Assembly (NCBI RefSeq): GCF_018613695.1
Contig: NZ_JAGGPR010000011.1
Location: 1-64,000, forward strand
DNA: 64,000 nt
Direction: 5' to 3'
Source of the DNA: Arthrobacter sp. ISL-95
GTDB taxonomy: Bacteria > Actinomycetota > Actinomycetes > Actinomycetales > Micrococcaceae
Under the pieces are notes generated by a model. It had not been told where the DNA came from and did no database searches. It saw only the letters and a list, made by a program, of their open reading frames with translations. The position numbers were made by a program, and so were the translations under genes. This document shows, piece by piece, positions 7,636 through 16,323 of this stretch (positions are counted from its first letter, which is position 1; each line of letters opens with the position of its first letter).

Positions 7636-9294
7636 TTAAGCGAGCCGTTCCAGCATGAACTGGATCTCGCCATCCACAAAAGTGCCCAGGACGCTGCTCG
7701 CCGCAAACTCGTCCGGGGCAGTGGTCAAGGGGTCGAGTTCGAAAGCAGTGAAGTCAGCCCGCTTGCCCACCGTGATGGAACCCGATACGTCCCACAGCCC
7801 GGCAGCTTTGGCCGCGTGGGAGGTGTAGCCCTCCAAGGCCTGAAGCGCGGTGAGTGCCTGGGAGGGTGCGATGGGTTGCTGATCCGGATTTCCCGATCTC
7901 CGGCGCAACTGGGCGTCCGCCATGATGGGAAGCGGGTTGAAGGGTGCGATCGGCCAGTCCGAGCCGATACCCAACGTCACTCCTGCGTCTCGAAGATCCC
8001 TGCAGCGCCAAGCCCTGGAAGCCCGCTCAGGCCCAAGCCGGGTGGACCAATTGTCGCTGTGATCGGCCAACGAGTAATGGGTGCAATGGGTGGGTTGCAT
8101 GCTCGCCACTACTCCTGCGCCCTGGAAACGCGCCACCAGTTCATCCGGGACGGTTTCTATGTGCTCAATTCTGTGGACGGCACCCCGCAGAACGTCGGCA
8201 GGTACCTCGTGGCGCAGGGATTCCAACGCCTCCAACACATGGTCAACTCCGGCATCGCCGATTGCGTGCGTCGCGGTCGGGACGCCGCGGGAGGCAAAGT
8301 AGCGGACGGCAGCGGAGTATTCTTCCGGCCGCGGCCAGAACGGCGCAGTGGACTGGCCGCGCACATCGGGTTCATAGAGCCAGGCTGTTCCGTTGTCCAC
8401 GGTGCCATCGACGAAGAGTTTGATCGCTTCAATGGACCAGCGGCGCCCGCCTGTACCTATGCTGCGGGCCAATTCCTTCCAGTCGGCTTCACCGCTTCCG
8501 GGCATGCACCAGGGGGCTGCCCGCAGCCTCATCGGGAGTTCGCCCTCGGCCTCCAACGCCTGGAAGAGTTCGGCAGATTCGGCGCTGTGGTCCATGATGT
8601 GACCGTCGGTAAGTCCCGCCCGGGCGAAGTCCCTCAAGAGCTCGCCAAGCCGCGCTTTGCGTTGGGCAAAGGACTCTTGCGGAATATGGCGCTGGACCAA
8701 CTCCATGGCTGCGGCTTCCAGCAGGAGGCCGGTGGGAACACCGTCTGCGTCGCAGACCACCTCAGAGGCTTGGTCGAATTCCACACTGCCATGGATTCCG
8801 GCCAGTTCCAGTGCTCGGCTGTTCGCCAACGCTGAATGTCCATCGAACAAGCGGATAAACGCAGGCTGATCGCCGGAGACTCTGTCCAGCACACGTCGGT
8901 GCAGCGGTACTGTGCCGAAAGCGTTCGGGTTCAGTCCCCATCCACGCAACCAGCCGCCGTCGTGCCCTGCTTCTGTGCGGAGAAGGTGCCCTGCTTCTGT
9001 CCCGAGAAGTGTGAGGACTTCCTCCAGAGACGTAGCGCTGGCGAGGTCGACGCCGATAGTCAGGTCCAGGCCGAACACCGGGTGGATATGGCAGTCCACC
9101 AATCCCGGCGTGAGAGTCGCGTTCCCCAGGTCCACCACACGTGTGTCCGCGTGCTGCCACTCTCTGGCATCTTGGCGGCTCCCGACGGCGGCAATCAACC
9201 CGCCGCTGATGGCGACGGCCTGGACAGGCTGTTCAGGAAGTATCTGATCCATGGTGTGAATGGTGTCGGCAAAAATGATGAGGTCAGGAGTCAT
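7636..9294 (-). CDS. Amidohydrolase of the YtcJ / exoenzyme-regulatory family
   Basis: This metal-dependent hydrolase has about 552 residues. It opens with DLIIFADTIHTMD, a beta-sandwich strand typical of YtcJ-like amidohydrolases. The metal-site motif is LVDCHIHPVFGLDL, followed by HAIGDAGVDHVLEAL, HRIEHIETVPDE and GIGSDWPIAPFNP with the catalytic Asp. These hydrolyse amide or ester bonds in small molecules; the substrate is unknown. The ATG at 9294 overlaps the end of the APC permease by 11 nt, so the two are translationally coupled. The permease probably imports the compound this enzyme cleaves. Confidence 0.9.
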   Translation of the reverse strand: MTPDLIIFADTIHTMDQILPEQPVQAVAISGGLIAAVGSRQDAREWQHADTRVVDLGNATLTPGLVDCHIHPVFGLDLTIGVDLASATSLEEVLTLLGTEAGHLLRTEAGHDGGWLRGWGLNPNAFGTVPLHRRVLDRVSGDQPAFIRLFDGHSALANSRALELAGIHGSVEFDQASEVVCDADGVPTGLLLEAAAMELVQRHIPQESFAQRKARLGELLRDFARAGLTDGHIMDHSAESAELFQALEAEGELPMRLRAAPWCMPGSGEADWKELARSIGTGGRRWSIEAIKLFVDGTVDNGTAWLYEPDVRGQSTAPFWPRPEEYSAAVRYFASRGVPTATHAIGDAGVDHVLEALESLRHEVPADVLRGAVHRIEHIETVPDELVARFQGAGVVASMQPTHCTHYSLADHSDNWSTRLGPERASRAWRCRDLRDAGVTLGIGSDWPIAPFNPLPIMADAQLRRRSGNPDQQPIAPSQALTALQALEGYTSHAAKAAGLWDVSGSITVGKRADFTAFELDPLTTAPDEFAASSVLGTFVDGEIQFMLERLA

Positions 9295-10741
9295 GGGTTT
9301 CGAAGCTTCCAATCCGGGCGAAGACGTCAGGGCGGGTGGTGCGAAGCCTGCGGGCAATCAGCAGGCCTATAAGGAAAACAATGGGCGTGACCAGCAGCAG
9401 GATGGTGTTGGTCAGGGCATCGGCAAAGGTGAGGAGCTCGATGTTGATGGCGATCAATGCCACCACACCAAACAGCAGGACGGCCGAGGCCACGCACAAG
9501 GGAATAAGCAGGCGGTTGGTAGCTGCGGCCGGGTTGCGCCGCAGGTAGATGAACGCCGCAACGGACGCCAGTCCCTGCAGTGCCACAATCCCGAAAATGC
9601 CCGGCGTGTTGACCCAGATCAGCAGTTGCTTGTACGGGTCAGCGCCGGCGATGGCGCAAATGATGATGACGACGGCGGCCAAGATGGTCTGAATCTGACC
9701 GGCCCGGTGGGGGGACTTGTACTTGGGGTGGGTCCTGCCAAGGAACGCAGGGAGCACGCCGTCCTTGGCGAGCATGTACACGTAACGGTTGATGGCATTG
9801 TGGAAGGCAAGCTGGGAGGCGTAAACGCTGGTGACGATCAGCACGTACATGACCACTTCGGCCCATGGGCCTACGTACTGGTTGATGGTGGCAAAGAACA
9901 TGCCGTCCGCCAGTTCACCGGCAGCATCCACCACGTTTCCGTCGCCGTAAGCCTGGATGACGGTCCATACAATGAAGGCGTAGAACACGGACATGAAACC
10001 CACGGCAATGTAGGTAGCCCGTGGAACCGACGTGTCCGGATTCCGTGCCTCGCGTCGGTACAGCACGGTTGATTCGAAGCCCATGAAGGCAGCGAAACAG
10101 ACAGCCAGGATCGCAAGAACACCTGGTGTGAAGGCATGTTCGGGGGAGAACGACGAGAAACTGATGCCTTCGGCGCCGCCGCGTGCAAGAATTCCGAAGC
10201 CCATGATGGCCAGGATCGCGGTCTCGGCAATGAGCAGGACTCCAAGGACCTTCGCGCCGACGTCGATGCCCCGGTAGCCGAGGAACCAGACGGCCGCGAT
10301 GGCTACCAAGGCAACTACGGGCCACGGCACATCCAAGCCAAAGAGGGCGCCGAGCATGGCTTGGGTTTGGACGGCAAACAATCCGTAGACGCCGATTTGC
10401 AGGCAGTTGTAGGAAATGATCGCCAGGATTGCTGAGGCCAGCCCTACCGTCTTACCCATGGCCAAGGTGATGTACGTGTAGAAACCACCGGCTGCTTTGA
10501 CGTGTTTGGTCATGGCCATGAAGGAGATGGCGAAGACCAGCAGGACTGCACCGGCAATGACGTAGCCCATGGGGGCGCCAATGCCCCCGACGCCAATGGC
10601 GACAGGTGCGACGCCGGCCATCACTGTCAGGGGAGCCGCTGCGGAGATCACCAGGAAGGCGATACCGCCGGTGCCTATGGCATTTCTTTTGAGCCCGTTA
10701 CCGGCGTCTGCGGCCGGAGGTCGGGTTTCGAGGTCAGACAT
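9284..10741 (-). CDS. APC-family amino acid/amine permease
   Basis: About 485 residues with 12 hydrophobic segments. The N-terminal APC motif is AIGTGGIAFLVISAAAPLTV, followed by GGFYTYITLAMGKTVG and GFESTVLYRREARNPDTSVPRAT, the hallmark region between helices 6 and 8. It is an inner-membrane secondary transporter, probably for an amino acid, amine or conjugate. ATG 10741 has AGAGGA 6 nt upstream and is preferred over an upstream in-frame start at 10786. It heads the operon with the coupled amidohydrolase and is divergent from the TetR gene. The operator between them suggests TetR repression. Confidence 0.92.
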   Translation of the reverse strand: MSDLETRPPAADAGNGLKRNAIGTGGIAFLVISAAAPLTVMAGVAPVAIGVGGIGAPMGYVIAGAVLLVFAISFMAMTKHVKAAGGFYTYITLAMGKTVGLASAILAIISYNCLQIGVYGLFAVQTQAMLGALFGLDVPWPVVALVAIAAVWFLGYRGIDVGAKVLGVLLIAETAILAIMGFGILARGGAEGISFSSFSPEHAFTPGVLAILAVCFAAFMGFESTVLYRREARNPDTSVPRATYIAVGFMSVFYAFIVWTVIQAYGDGNVVDAAGELADGMFFATINQYVGPWAEVVMYVLIVTSVYASQLAFHNAINRYVYMLAKDGVLPAFLGRTHPKYKSPHRAGQIQTILAAVVIIICAIAGADPYKQLLIWVNTPGIFGIVALQGLASVAAFIYLRRNPAAATNRLLIPLCVASAVLLFGVVALIAINIELLTFADALTNTILLLVTPIVFLIGLLIARRLRTTRPDVFARIGSFETHDS

Positions 10742-10791
10742 GGGGATCCTCTGGGTGTTTGGGGAGGGGAGATTCACAGGAGCCAAACGTT

Positions 10792-10810
10792 AAGCGAAAG
10801 GCTTTCGTTT
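10792..10810. promoter_or_regulatory. Palindromic operator, probable TetR site
   Basis: AAGCGAAAG-G-CTTTCGTTT has 9-bp arms with one mismatch around a single central base. It sits between the divergent APC permease (start 10741) and tetR (start 10899). ACGTTA upstream and ATCGT downstream extend the symmetry imperfectly. Size and place fit a TetR dimer site controlling both genes. Confidence 0.65.
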
Positions 10811-10898
10811 ATCGTAAGTCCTTGTGACGCCCGGCACAATACCCTGAAGCAAAGTTCTGGCTAGAGTCGTAACAACAACCTTGAATGGAGACACCCGT

Positions 10899-11516
10899 AT
10901 GGCACGCCCGCTGGTCCCGCTGATATCCATCGATGCGCTCGTCACCGCCGCCCTTGAGCTGGTGGACGAGGCAGGAGATTTCAGCCTGCCCAAACTGGCC
11001 AAGCGGATTGGCGTGAGCCAGTCCTCCATCTACAACCACGTCAGCGGGCGGGAGGAGATCCTGGAGCTCATGCGCGGCCGGATCATCTCCGAGAGCCCCT
11101 ATGCTCTGGAGGATGAGCAGGATTGGGAGGCGTCCCTTCGTGCCATTGTCCGGAGCTACAGGGATGCCTTCGCCCGCCATCCAAAACTCGCGCCACTGCT
11201 GGTGCTCCAAACTGTTCAGGATGATCAGGTCATGGCCCTCTACGAGAACCTGGCCGTGGCCCTGGAAGCCGCAGGGTTCCGCGGCCGGGACGTGATGTCG
11301 GCAATCTCCACCATTGACAGCTTCGCTTTGGGCTTTGCCTTGGACCTTGCGGCTCCCGACGTCGTCTGGGCGCCGCCTGCCCAGGGCTACCCAGCCCTCA
11401 CTGACGCCTTGGCCCAGGCGGGTCCTCCAGAGGAGCGAGGCGAGGCAGCCTTTGATTTCGGCCTTGAGATCCTGATCGCCGGACTGCATTCCCGTCTTCA
11501 GTCAAGCGTTCTGTGA
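10899..11516 (+). CDS. TetR/AcrR-family transcriptional regulator
   Basis: This is a 205-residue regulator. The N-terminal helix-turn-helix reads FSLPKLAKRIGVSQSSIYNHVSGREEILELM, the standard TetR DNA-binding signature (residues ~25-60). The all-helical ligand pocket follows, resembling the TetR_C class found with LFxxP-type repressors. ATG 10899 has GGAG about 9 nt upstream, and the TTG at 10881 lies before it. It is divergent from the APC permease/amidohydrolase operon and very likely controls it through the 10792-10810 palindrome. The M50 protease gene follows after 13 bp. Confidence 0.92.
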   Translation: MARPLVPLISIDALVTAALELVDEAGDFSLPKLAKRIGVSQSSIYNHVSGREEILELMRGRIISESPYALEDEQDWEASLRAIVRSYRDAFARHPKLAPLLVLQTVQDDQVMALYENLAVALEAAGFRGRDVMSAISTIDSFALGFALDLAAPDVVWAPPAQGYPALTDALAQAGPPEERGEAAFDFGLEILIAGLHSRLQSSVL

Positions 11517-11529
11517 GGCTGAAAGTCCA

Positions 11530-12264
11530 GTGAATTTGGCGCAAGACTGGTGGGCCGCGGTAACCCGAGGCTTCACTGACACCCACACCACAGCTGTGCC
11601 GTTACCTGCCCTGTTGGGCATCCTCGCGTGCGCCGTGGTCCTGAGCATTCCGCGTGCCACGTGGAGGTGGTTCGGCTTGTACGTCACCTTCGTTCACGAA
11701 CTCGGACACGCGTACGCCGCACTGATGACGGGGCGTTTTGTCCACGGGCTCCGGATAGGGCTTGACCATTCGGGGCGTCTTGTCAGCAGCGGACGGAGCG
11801 CTTTCGGGGCAGCATGGTCCGGCTTCTGGGGCTATCCAGCGCCGGCGGTGGTCGGGTTGTCCTTGATCGCCGCTTTCGCTGCCGGCCGATCCGGCGCAGC
11901 CATGTCTGTTGGTGCCTTGATCCTGCTCGTATCGCTCATCTTCCTCAGGAATCTCACCGGCATTCTTGTGGCGGTGTTGAGTGCGGCGATCGCCCAAGTT
12001 CTGATCCTGTTCGGCACGCCCACAGCGGTGAACTACGTAGTGCTGGCGCTCGGCGTGGCACTGTCGGTGGGCGGCGTCAGGGATCTGTTTAAACTGGCCG
12101 GTGTGCACACCAGACGCCGCGACCGCCTTGCCGCGTCCGACGCCTTCATCCTGGGCCGCACCACCGGCGTCCCGGCGTTCGTCTGGTTGACAGGTTTCAC
12201 GGTGGTGATCGTCGGATGCTCCCTCGCATCCGTCTGGTTGTTGTGGGGAATGCTCACCGTCTAG
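11530..12264 (+). CDS. M50B-type membrane metalloprotease
   Basis: This is a 244-residue integral membrane protein with about six hydrophobic segments. The zinc-protease motif VTFVHELGHAYAALMTGR (HExxH, residues ~56-60) lies next to a membrane helix, and the topology fits the Peptidase_M50B group. Many actinobacterial members are annotated only as M50 family; substrates are unknown, and cleavage within the membrane is inferred from the family. It starts at GTG 11530, 13 bp after tetR, and may be read from the same transcript, though a functional tie is not evident. Confidence 0.87.
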   Translation: MNLAQDWWAAVTRGFTDTHTTAVPLPALLGILACAVVLSIPRATWRWFGLYVTFVHELGHAYAALMTGRFVHGLRIGLDHSGRLVSSGRSAFGAAWSGFWGYPAPAVVGLSLIAAFAAGRSGAAMSVGALILLVSLIFLRNLTGILVAVLSAAIAQVLILFGTPTAVNYVVLALGVALSVGGVRDLFKLAGVHTRRRDRLAASDAFILGRTTGVPAFVWLTGFTVVIVGCSLASVWLLWGMLTV

Positions 12265-12421
12265 CCCGGTGACGGCCTTGGGACGGGCCCCGACGGCGGT
12301 TGTCCTGCTTCGGTTACTGCGAGGCCTTGCCCTGTGGTCGCTTGAGGGTGTCCAATCCTCTTTAACGTTCGAACTGGATGTGTTCGGACTTCGTGCCGGG
12401 ATGCAACACCAGGAGGTGCCC

Positions 12422-14533
12422 ATGTCCACGAAGGGGACGCGCGAAACGGCCAAGGGGCCAGGCCCCGGCACCACAGATGCCAAGCGCGGCGAAAACGTCG
12501 CTGTGATGGCCGCGAGCGGTCCGGCAAAAATTCGGAATGTTGCCCTGGTGGGACATTCGGGTGCCGGGAAGACCACGCTGGTGGAGGCCTTGCTGGCCAC
12601 AACAGGTGCCATTACCAGGATGGGGTCCATCAGTGAAGGGACAACCGTCAGTGATTCGGACCCCTCCGCGGTCCATCAACAACGCTCGGTCACCTTGGCC
12701 GTTGCCCCGATCTTGGTCGGGGACATCAAGGTCAACCTGATCGACACCCCCGGCTACACCGACTTCGCCGGCGAACTGCGTGCAGGTTTGAGGGCCGCCG
12801 ATGCGGCCCTTTTTGTTGTGTCGGCTGTTGAGGGCATTGACGGTGCCACTGTGGCCTTGTGGGGCGAGTGCGAGAAGATCCGGATGCCGCGTGCAGTGGT
12901 AGTCAGCAAACTGGACCATCCGCGCGCCGACTTCAGTGCCGCCGTCGGACGCTGCCAGGAAGCGTTCGGAGAGTCGGTCCTCCCGCTGTACCTCCCAGTT
13001 GTGGGCAACGCCGGACTCATCGGCGTCCTGCACGGCACTGAGGCTGAGGACCTGACGCCGGCCTCGGACCTGGAAGCGGCCAGGGAACCCTTGATCGAAG
13101 GAATCATTGCTGAAAGCGAGGACGAAACCCTCATGGACCGCTACCTTGGCGGCGAAGAACTGCCGCTTGCGGACCTGATCACCGATCTTGAAACGGCAGT
13201 GGCCCGGGGGAGCTTCTTCCCCGTGATGCCGAGTTCGGCCGAAACAGGCCTTGGTCTTTCCGAACTCATGGCACTGTTGACCGAAGCTTTGCCATCGCCG
13301 CTGGAGCGGAGCGCCCCTGCCGTGATGAAGCTCGACGGTTCCTCATTGAAGCCCCTGGAATGCGAGCCCGACGGGCGCTTGGCCGCTGAGGTGGTGCGGA
13401 CCACCGTAGATCCGTTCCTTGGCCGAGTGTGCTTGGTCAGGGTCTTCTCCGGGACCCTTCGGGAAGATTCCTCCATTCACATCGGCGGCAGGGGTTTGGC
13501 GGACAGGGGCCACGAGGACCACGACGCCGATGAACGCATCACGCATCTCTACTCGCCTGTGGGTTCGAGTCTCAAAGCGGTCCCACAGTGCATTGCCGGT
13601 GACATCTGCGCCATCAGCAAACTGGCCAGTGCTGAAACGGGGGACACTGTCTCCAGCCGGGAGACGCCGTTGCTCATCGAGACCTGGAACATGCCCGAGC
13701 CTTTGATGCCTGTAGCCATAGAAGGGGCATCACGCAGTGATGAGGACGCGCTGGCCAAGAGCATCGGCAAAGTGGCCGCCGCCGACCCAACTCTTCGATT
13801 GGAGCGCAACCCGGACACGCACCAGCTCATCCTGTGGTGCATGGGCGAAGCCCACTCCGAAGTGGTGCTGGACAGGCTCCGCAACCAAGGCGTCAAGCTT
13901 CAGACCGTGGACGTCATCACCCCGCTCAGGGAGACCTTCGCCAGCAAAGCCACCGGACATGGACGGCACGTCAAACAATCCGGTGGCCACGGGCAGTTCG
14001 CCATCTGCGACATCGAGGTGGAGCCATTGGATCGCGGTGGCGGCTTTGAGTTCACGGACAAAATCGTGGGCGGTGCCATTCCCGGGACGTTTGTCACGTC
14101 CGTGGAGAAGGGTGTCCGCTCCCAAATGCTCAAGGGCGTGTCAGCGGGATTCCCCATAGTGGACATCAAGGTGACGCTGGTGGGCGGAAGGACCCACAGC
14201 GTTGACTCGTCCGACGCAGCATTCCAGGCTGCCGGGGCGCTGGCCCTGAGGGAAGCTGCGGCAGCTGCAAAAATCCAATTACTGGAGCCCGTCTCGTCAG
14301 TTGTTGTCAGCGTTCCCGACGAATACGTGGGTGCGGTGATGAGCGATCTGTCGGGCCGCCGGGGCCGGGTGACCGGGACCACTGCCGCTGACGGAGAGGG
14401 AACGGAAATCACCGCCGAAGTGCCGGACAAGGAGCTCCTGCGGTACGCCATTGAACTCCGCGCCCTCACGGCAGGAACCGGCCGCTTCCGCCGGTCCTTC
14501 CTTCGTCATGAACCTTTGCCGAAGCAGGTCTAG
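12422..14533 (+). CDS. Elongation factor G-like protein (EF-G paralogue, FusA2-type)
   Basis: This translational GTPase paralogue has 703 residues. It keeps the P-loop GHSGAGKTTL and five EF-G-like domains, including the domain IV/V stretch GGHGQFAICDIEVEPLDRGGGFEF. Two departures from housekeeping EF-G stand out: G3 reads DTPGYTDF, with Tyr where EF-G has the catalytic His, and G4 reads SKLD instead of NKxD. Such paralogues are common in Actinobacteria and their role is unclear. ATG 12422 has AGGAGG at ideal spacing, and the upstream in-frame start at 12269 has none. The TAG stop overlaps that of the next, convergent gene in a shared CTAG. Confidence 0.92.
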   Translation: MSTKGTRETAKGPGPGTTDAKRGENVAVMAASGPAKIRNVALVGHSGAGKTTLVEALLATTGAITRMGSISEGTTVSDSDPSAVHQQRSVTLAVAPILVGDIKVNLIDTPGYTDFAGELRAGLRAADAALFVVSAVEGIDGATVALWGECEKIRMPRAVVVSKLDHPRADFSAAVGRCQEAFGESVLPLYLPVVGNAGLIGVLHGTEAEDLTPASDLEAAREPLIEGIIAESEDETLMDRYLGGEELPLADLITDLETAVARGSFFPVMPSSAETGLGLSELMALLTEALPSPLERSAPAVMKLDGSSLKPLECEPDGRLAAEVVRTTVDPFLGRVCLVRVFSGTLREDSSIHIGGRGLADRGHEDHDADERITHLYSPVGSSLKAVPQCIAGDICAISKLASAETGDTVSSRETPLLIETWNMPEPLMPVAIEGASRSDEDALAKSIGKVAAADPTLRLERNPDTHQLILWCMGEAHSEVVLDRLRNQGVKLQTVDVITPLRETFASKATGHGRHVKQSGGHGQFAICDIEVEPLDRGGGFEFTDKIVGGAIPGTFVTSVEKGVRSQMLKGVSAGFPIVDIKVTLVGGRTHSVDSSDAAFQAAGALALREAAAAAKIQLLEPVSSVVVSVPDEYVGAVMSDLSGRRGRVTGTTAADGEGTEITAEVPDKELLRYAIELRALTAGTGRFRRSFLRHEPLPKQV

Positions 14534-15195
14534 GCGTTTGCCCGCAGAAAGGCCGCGACTGCGGGGGCCAGGGATGCCCCTACCTCGGCCGCGCCACGCT
14601 TTAGACCCTTGACCGCGAACGAATGATCCCCGCCCTCTGCCCACTGGAGCGTCGCCTTCGGGCCTATCTTGGTCACTACTGCCTCCAGCAGTTCCGGTGT
14701 TGCGAAAGTGTCGCGGGTCCCTTGGAGAAAGAGCATGGGCACCGTAACGCCGTAGAGGTGCTCATCCCTCAATTTCTCCGGCTTGCCCGGGGCATGGAGC
14801 GGATAGCCAAGGTACACCAAGCCGCGTGCGGGCATGCCCTCGGCCACTGCCATGGACGCCATGCGTCCACCGAATGACTTACCTGCCGCCCACAGGGGCT
14901 CCCCTTCGCTGAGTCCAGTCGCTGCGTCCATCACTGCCCGCCACGTGGCTATGGCCAGTGGCGGACGGTCCGGAAAACGGCGGCCGGCCTCCCGGTAGGG
15001 GAAGTTGAAACGCAAAGTGGCCACGCCTTCGGCGGCCATCGCCTCAGCAAAACCCTGCAGAAACGGGTGTTCCATTCCTGCTCCGGCGCCGTGGGCCAGC
15101 ACCAGAGTGGCAAGGGGCCGCTCGGGCCGTACGTGGAGGGCGGAAACCTCAGTTTCACCGACAGCGATGGTCTCGGATGTTTCAGTGTTTGGCAT
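14530..15195 (-). CDS. Alpha/beta hydrolase, KANL3/Tex30 (dienelactone-hydrolase-like) type
   Basis: This 221-residue hydrolase shows LVLAHGAGAGMEHPFLQGFA (oxyanion region), LRFNFPYREAGRRFPDRP, the nucleophile elbow GKSFGGRMAS, a late Asp in LQGTRDTFATPE and the catalytic His in GGDHSFAV. The short single-domain form is common in bacteria and its substrate is unknown. ATG 15195 begins the conserved domain. A frame extending upstream to 16323 is antisense to ligD and is not part of the gene. It is divergent from the LigD-type gene. Confidence 0.9.
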   Translation of the reverse strand: MPNTETSETIAVGETEVSALHVRPERPLATLVLAHGAGAGMEHPFLQGFAEAMAAEGVATLRFNFPYREAGRRFPDRPPLAIATWRAVMDAATGLSEGEPLWAAGKSFGGRMASMAVAEGMPARGLVYLGYPLHAPGKPEKLRDEHLYGVTVPMLFLQGTRDTFATPELLEAVVTKIGPKATLQWAEGGDHSFAVKGLKRGAAEVGASLAPAVAAFLRANA

Positions 15196-15258
15196 GCAAC
15201 CATCATTACCCACCACGCCAAAAGCCGCCGGGTGCTGACGCGCAAGGCTTAAACGGGG

Positions 15259-15264
15259 TAGCTT
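15259..15264 (+). promoter_or_regulatory. -10 hexamer TAGCTT of the LigD-type gene
   Basis: TAGCTT ends 6 nt before ATG 15271. This favours that ATG over the GTG at 15265 and a leaderless transcript. Confidence 0.45.
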
Positions 15265-15270
15265 GTGGCC

Positions 15271-16296
15271 ATGGCGAGCGAAGCAACCACCGTTACTGTC
15301 CCTGGACCTCACGGCCCCCGCGAGGTCAGGATTTCGAGTCCAAGCCGGGTGATGTGGCCTGAGGCAGGCCTGACCAAACTGGACCTGGCCAAGTACCTCA
15401 TTGACGTCGGGGAAGCCTTTGTCACGGCCAATGGGAACCGTCCCATCAGCCTCCAGCGATACTCCGGGAACATTGACGGCGAAATGTTCTTCTCCAAGAA
15501 CCCGCCCAAGGGAGCCCCGGAGTATGTCCGTTCCGTACCAGTGACATACCCCAGCGCGCGTTCGCATCCCCAGTTGGTGATCGACGAACCGGCGGCTGCA
15601 GTGTGGGCAGCGCAAATGAATACAGTGGTCTTCCACCCTTGGGCGTCCCGGGCCAACGACTCCGACAATCCGGATCAGCTCAGGATCGATCTGGATCCCC
15701 AACCCGGCACGGATTTCGACGACGCCATCCCGGCCGCACTGGAACTGCGTTCCGTGCTGGAAGACGCCGGGCTCACGGCGTTCATCAAAACATCCGGAAA
15801 CCGTGGGCTCCATGTGTACGCGCCCATCCATCCCAAGCATGAATTCCTGGATGTCCGCCACGCAGTGATCGCTGCCGGACGCGAATTGGAGCGGCGCATG
15901 CCGGAGAAGGTCACCACAGCCTGGTGGAAGGAGGAACGCGGAACCAGGATTTTCGTGGACTTCAACCAAGCCAACAGGGACCGGACCATTGCCGGTGCGT
16001 ACAGCCCCCGAGCAGTACCCACAGCCCAGGTGTCCTGCCCCTTGACCTGGGACGAACTGGAGAACGCCGATCCTGCGAAGTACACCATCAGGACAGTCCC
16101 GAACCGCCTGGCCAAGGTAGGCGACCCTTGGGCGTCCATGCACGATCACCCCGGAGACATCGATGCCCTGCTGACGTGGTGGGAGCGCGACGTCAAGAAC
16201 GGCCAGGGCGAAATGCCCTTCCCACCGGAATTCCCCAAGATGCCGGGCGAGCCCATGCGCGTTCAGCCGAGCCGGGCACGCAAACCGGAGGAGTAA
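15271..16296 (+). CDS. Stand-alone LigD polymerase-domain protein (archaeo-eukaryotic primase superfamily)
   Basis: About 341 residues match the polymerase domain of LigD, used in non-homologous end joining. Visible features are the catalytic Asp pair in RIDLDPQPGTDF, SGNRGLHVYAPI near the middle, and RIFVDFNQANRDRTIAGAYSPRA, all PolDom signatures. The enzyme fills gaps and prefers ribonucleotides in characterised relatives. No ligase or nuclease domain is fused, and neither Ku nor an ATP-dependent ligase lies in this window, so its partners would be elsewhere. A -10-like TAGCTT 6 nt upstream fixes ATG 15271. Confidence 0.92.
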   Translation: MASEATTVTVPGPHGPREVRISSPSRVMWPEAGLTKLDLAKYLIDVGEAFVTANGNRPISLQRYSGNIDGEMFFSKNPPKGAPEYVRSVPVTYPSARSHPQLVIDEPAAAVWAAQMNTVVFHPWASRANDSDNPDQLRIDLDPQPGTDFDDAIPAALELRSVLEDAGLTAFIKTSGNRGLHVYAPIHPKHEFLDVRHAVIAAGRELERRMPEKVTTAWWKEERGTRIFVDFNQANRDRTIAGAYSPRAVPTAQVSCPLTWDELENADPAKYTIRTVPNRLAKVGDPWASMHDHPGDIDALLTWWERDVKNGQGEMPFPPEFPKMPGEPMRVQPSRARKPEE

Positions 16297-16323
16297 GCCG
16301 GAGATAGTGAACCGGGAGCGCAT

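Noticed and set aside
12365..12375. GTTCGAAC palindrome before the EF-G paralogue as an SOS box
   Set aside because: The half-sites are adjacent rather than 4 nt apart, so it does not fit the LexA consensus.
12269..12421. Earlier start for the EF-G paralogue
   Set aside because: ATG 12422 has a perfect AGGAGG; the extra 51 residues have no counterpart in EF-G.
15196..16323. Upstream extension of the alpha/beta hydrolase frame
   Set aside because: It is antisense to the LigD-type gene, and the conserved hydrolase starts at 15195.
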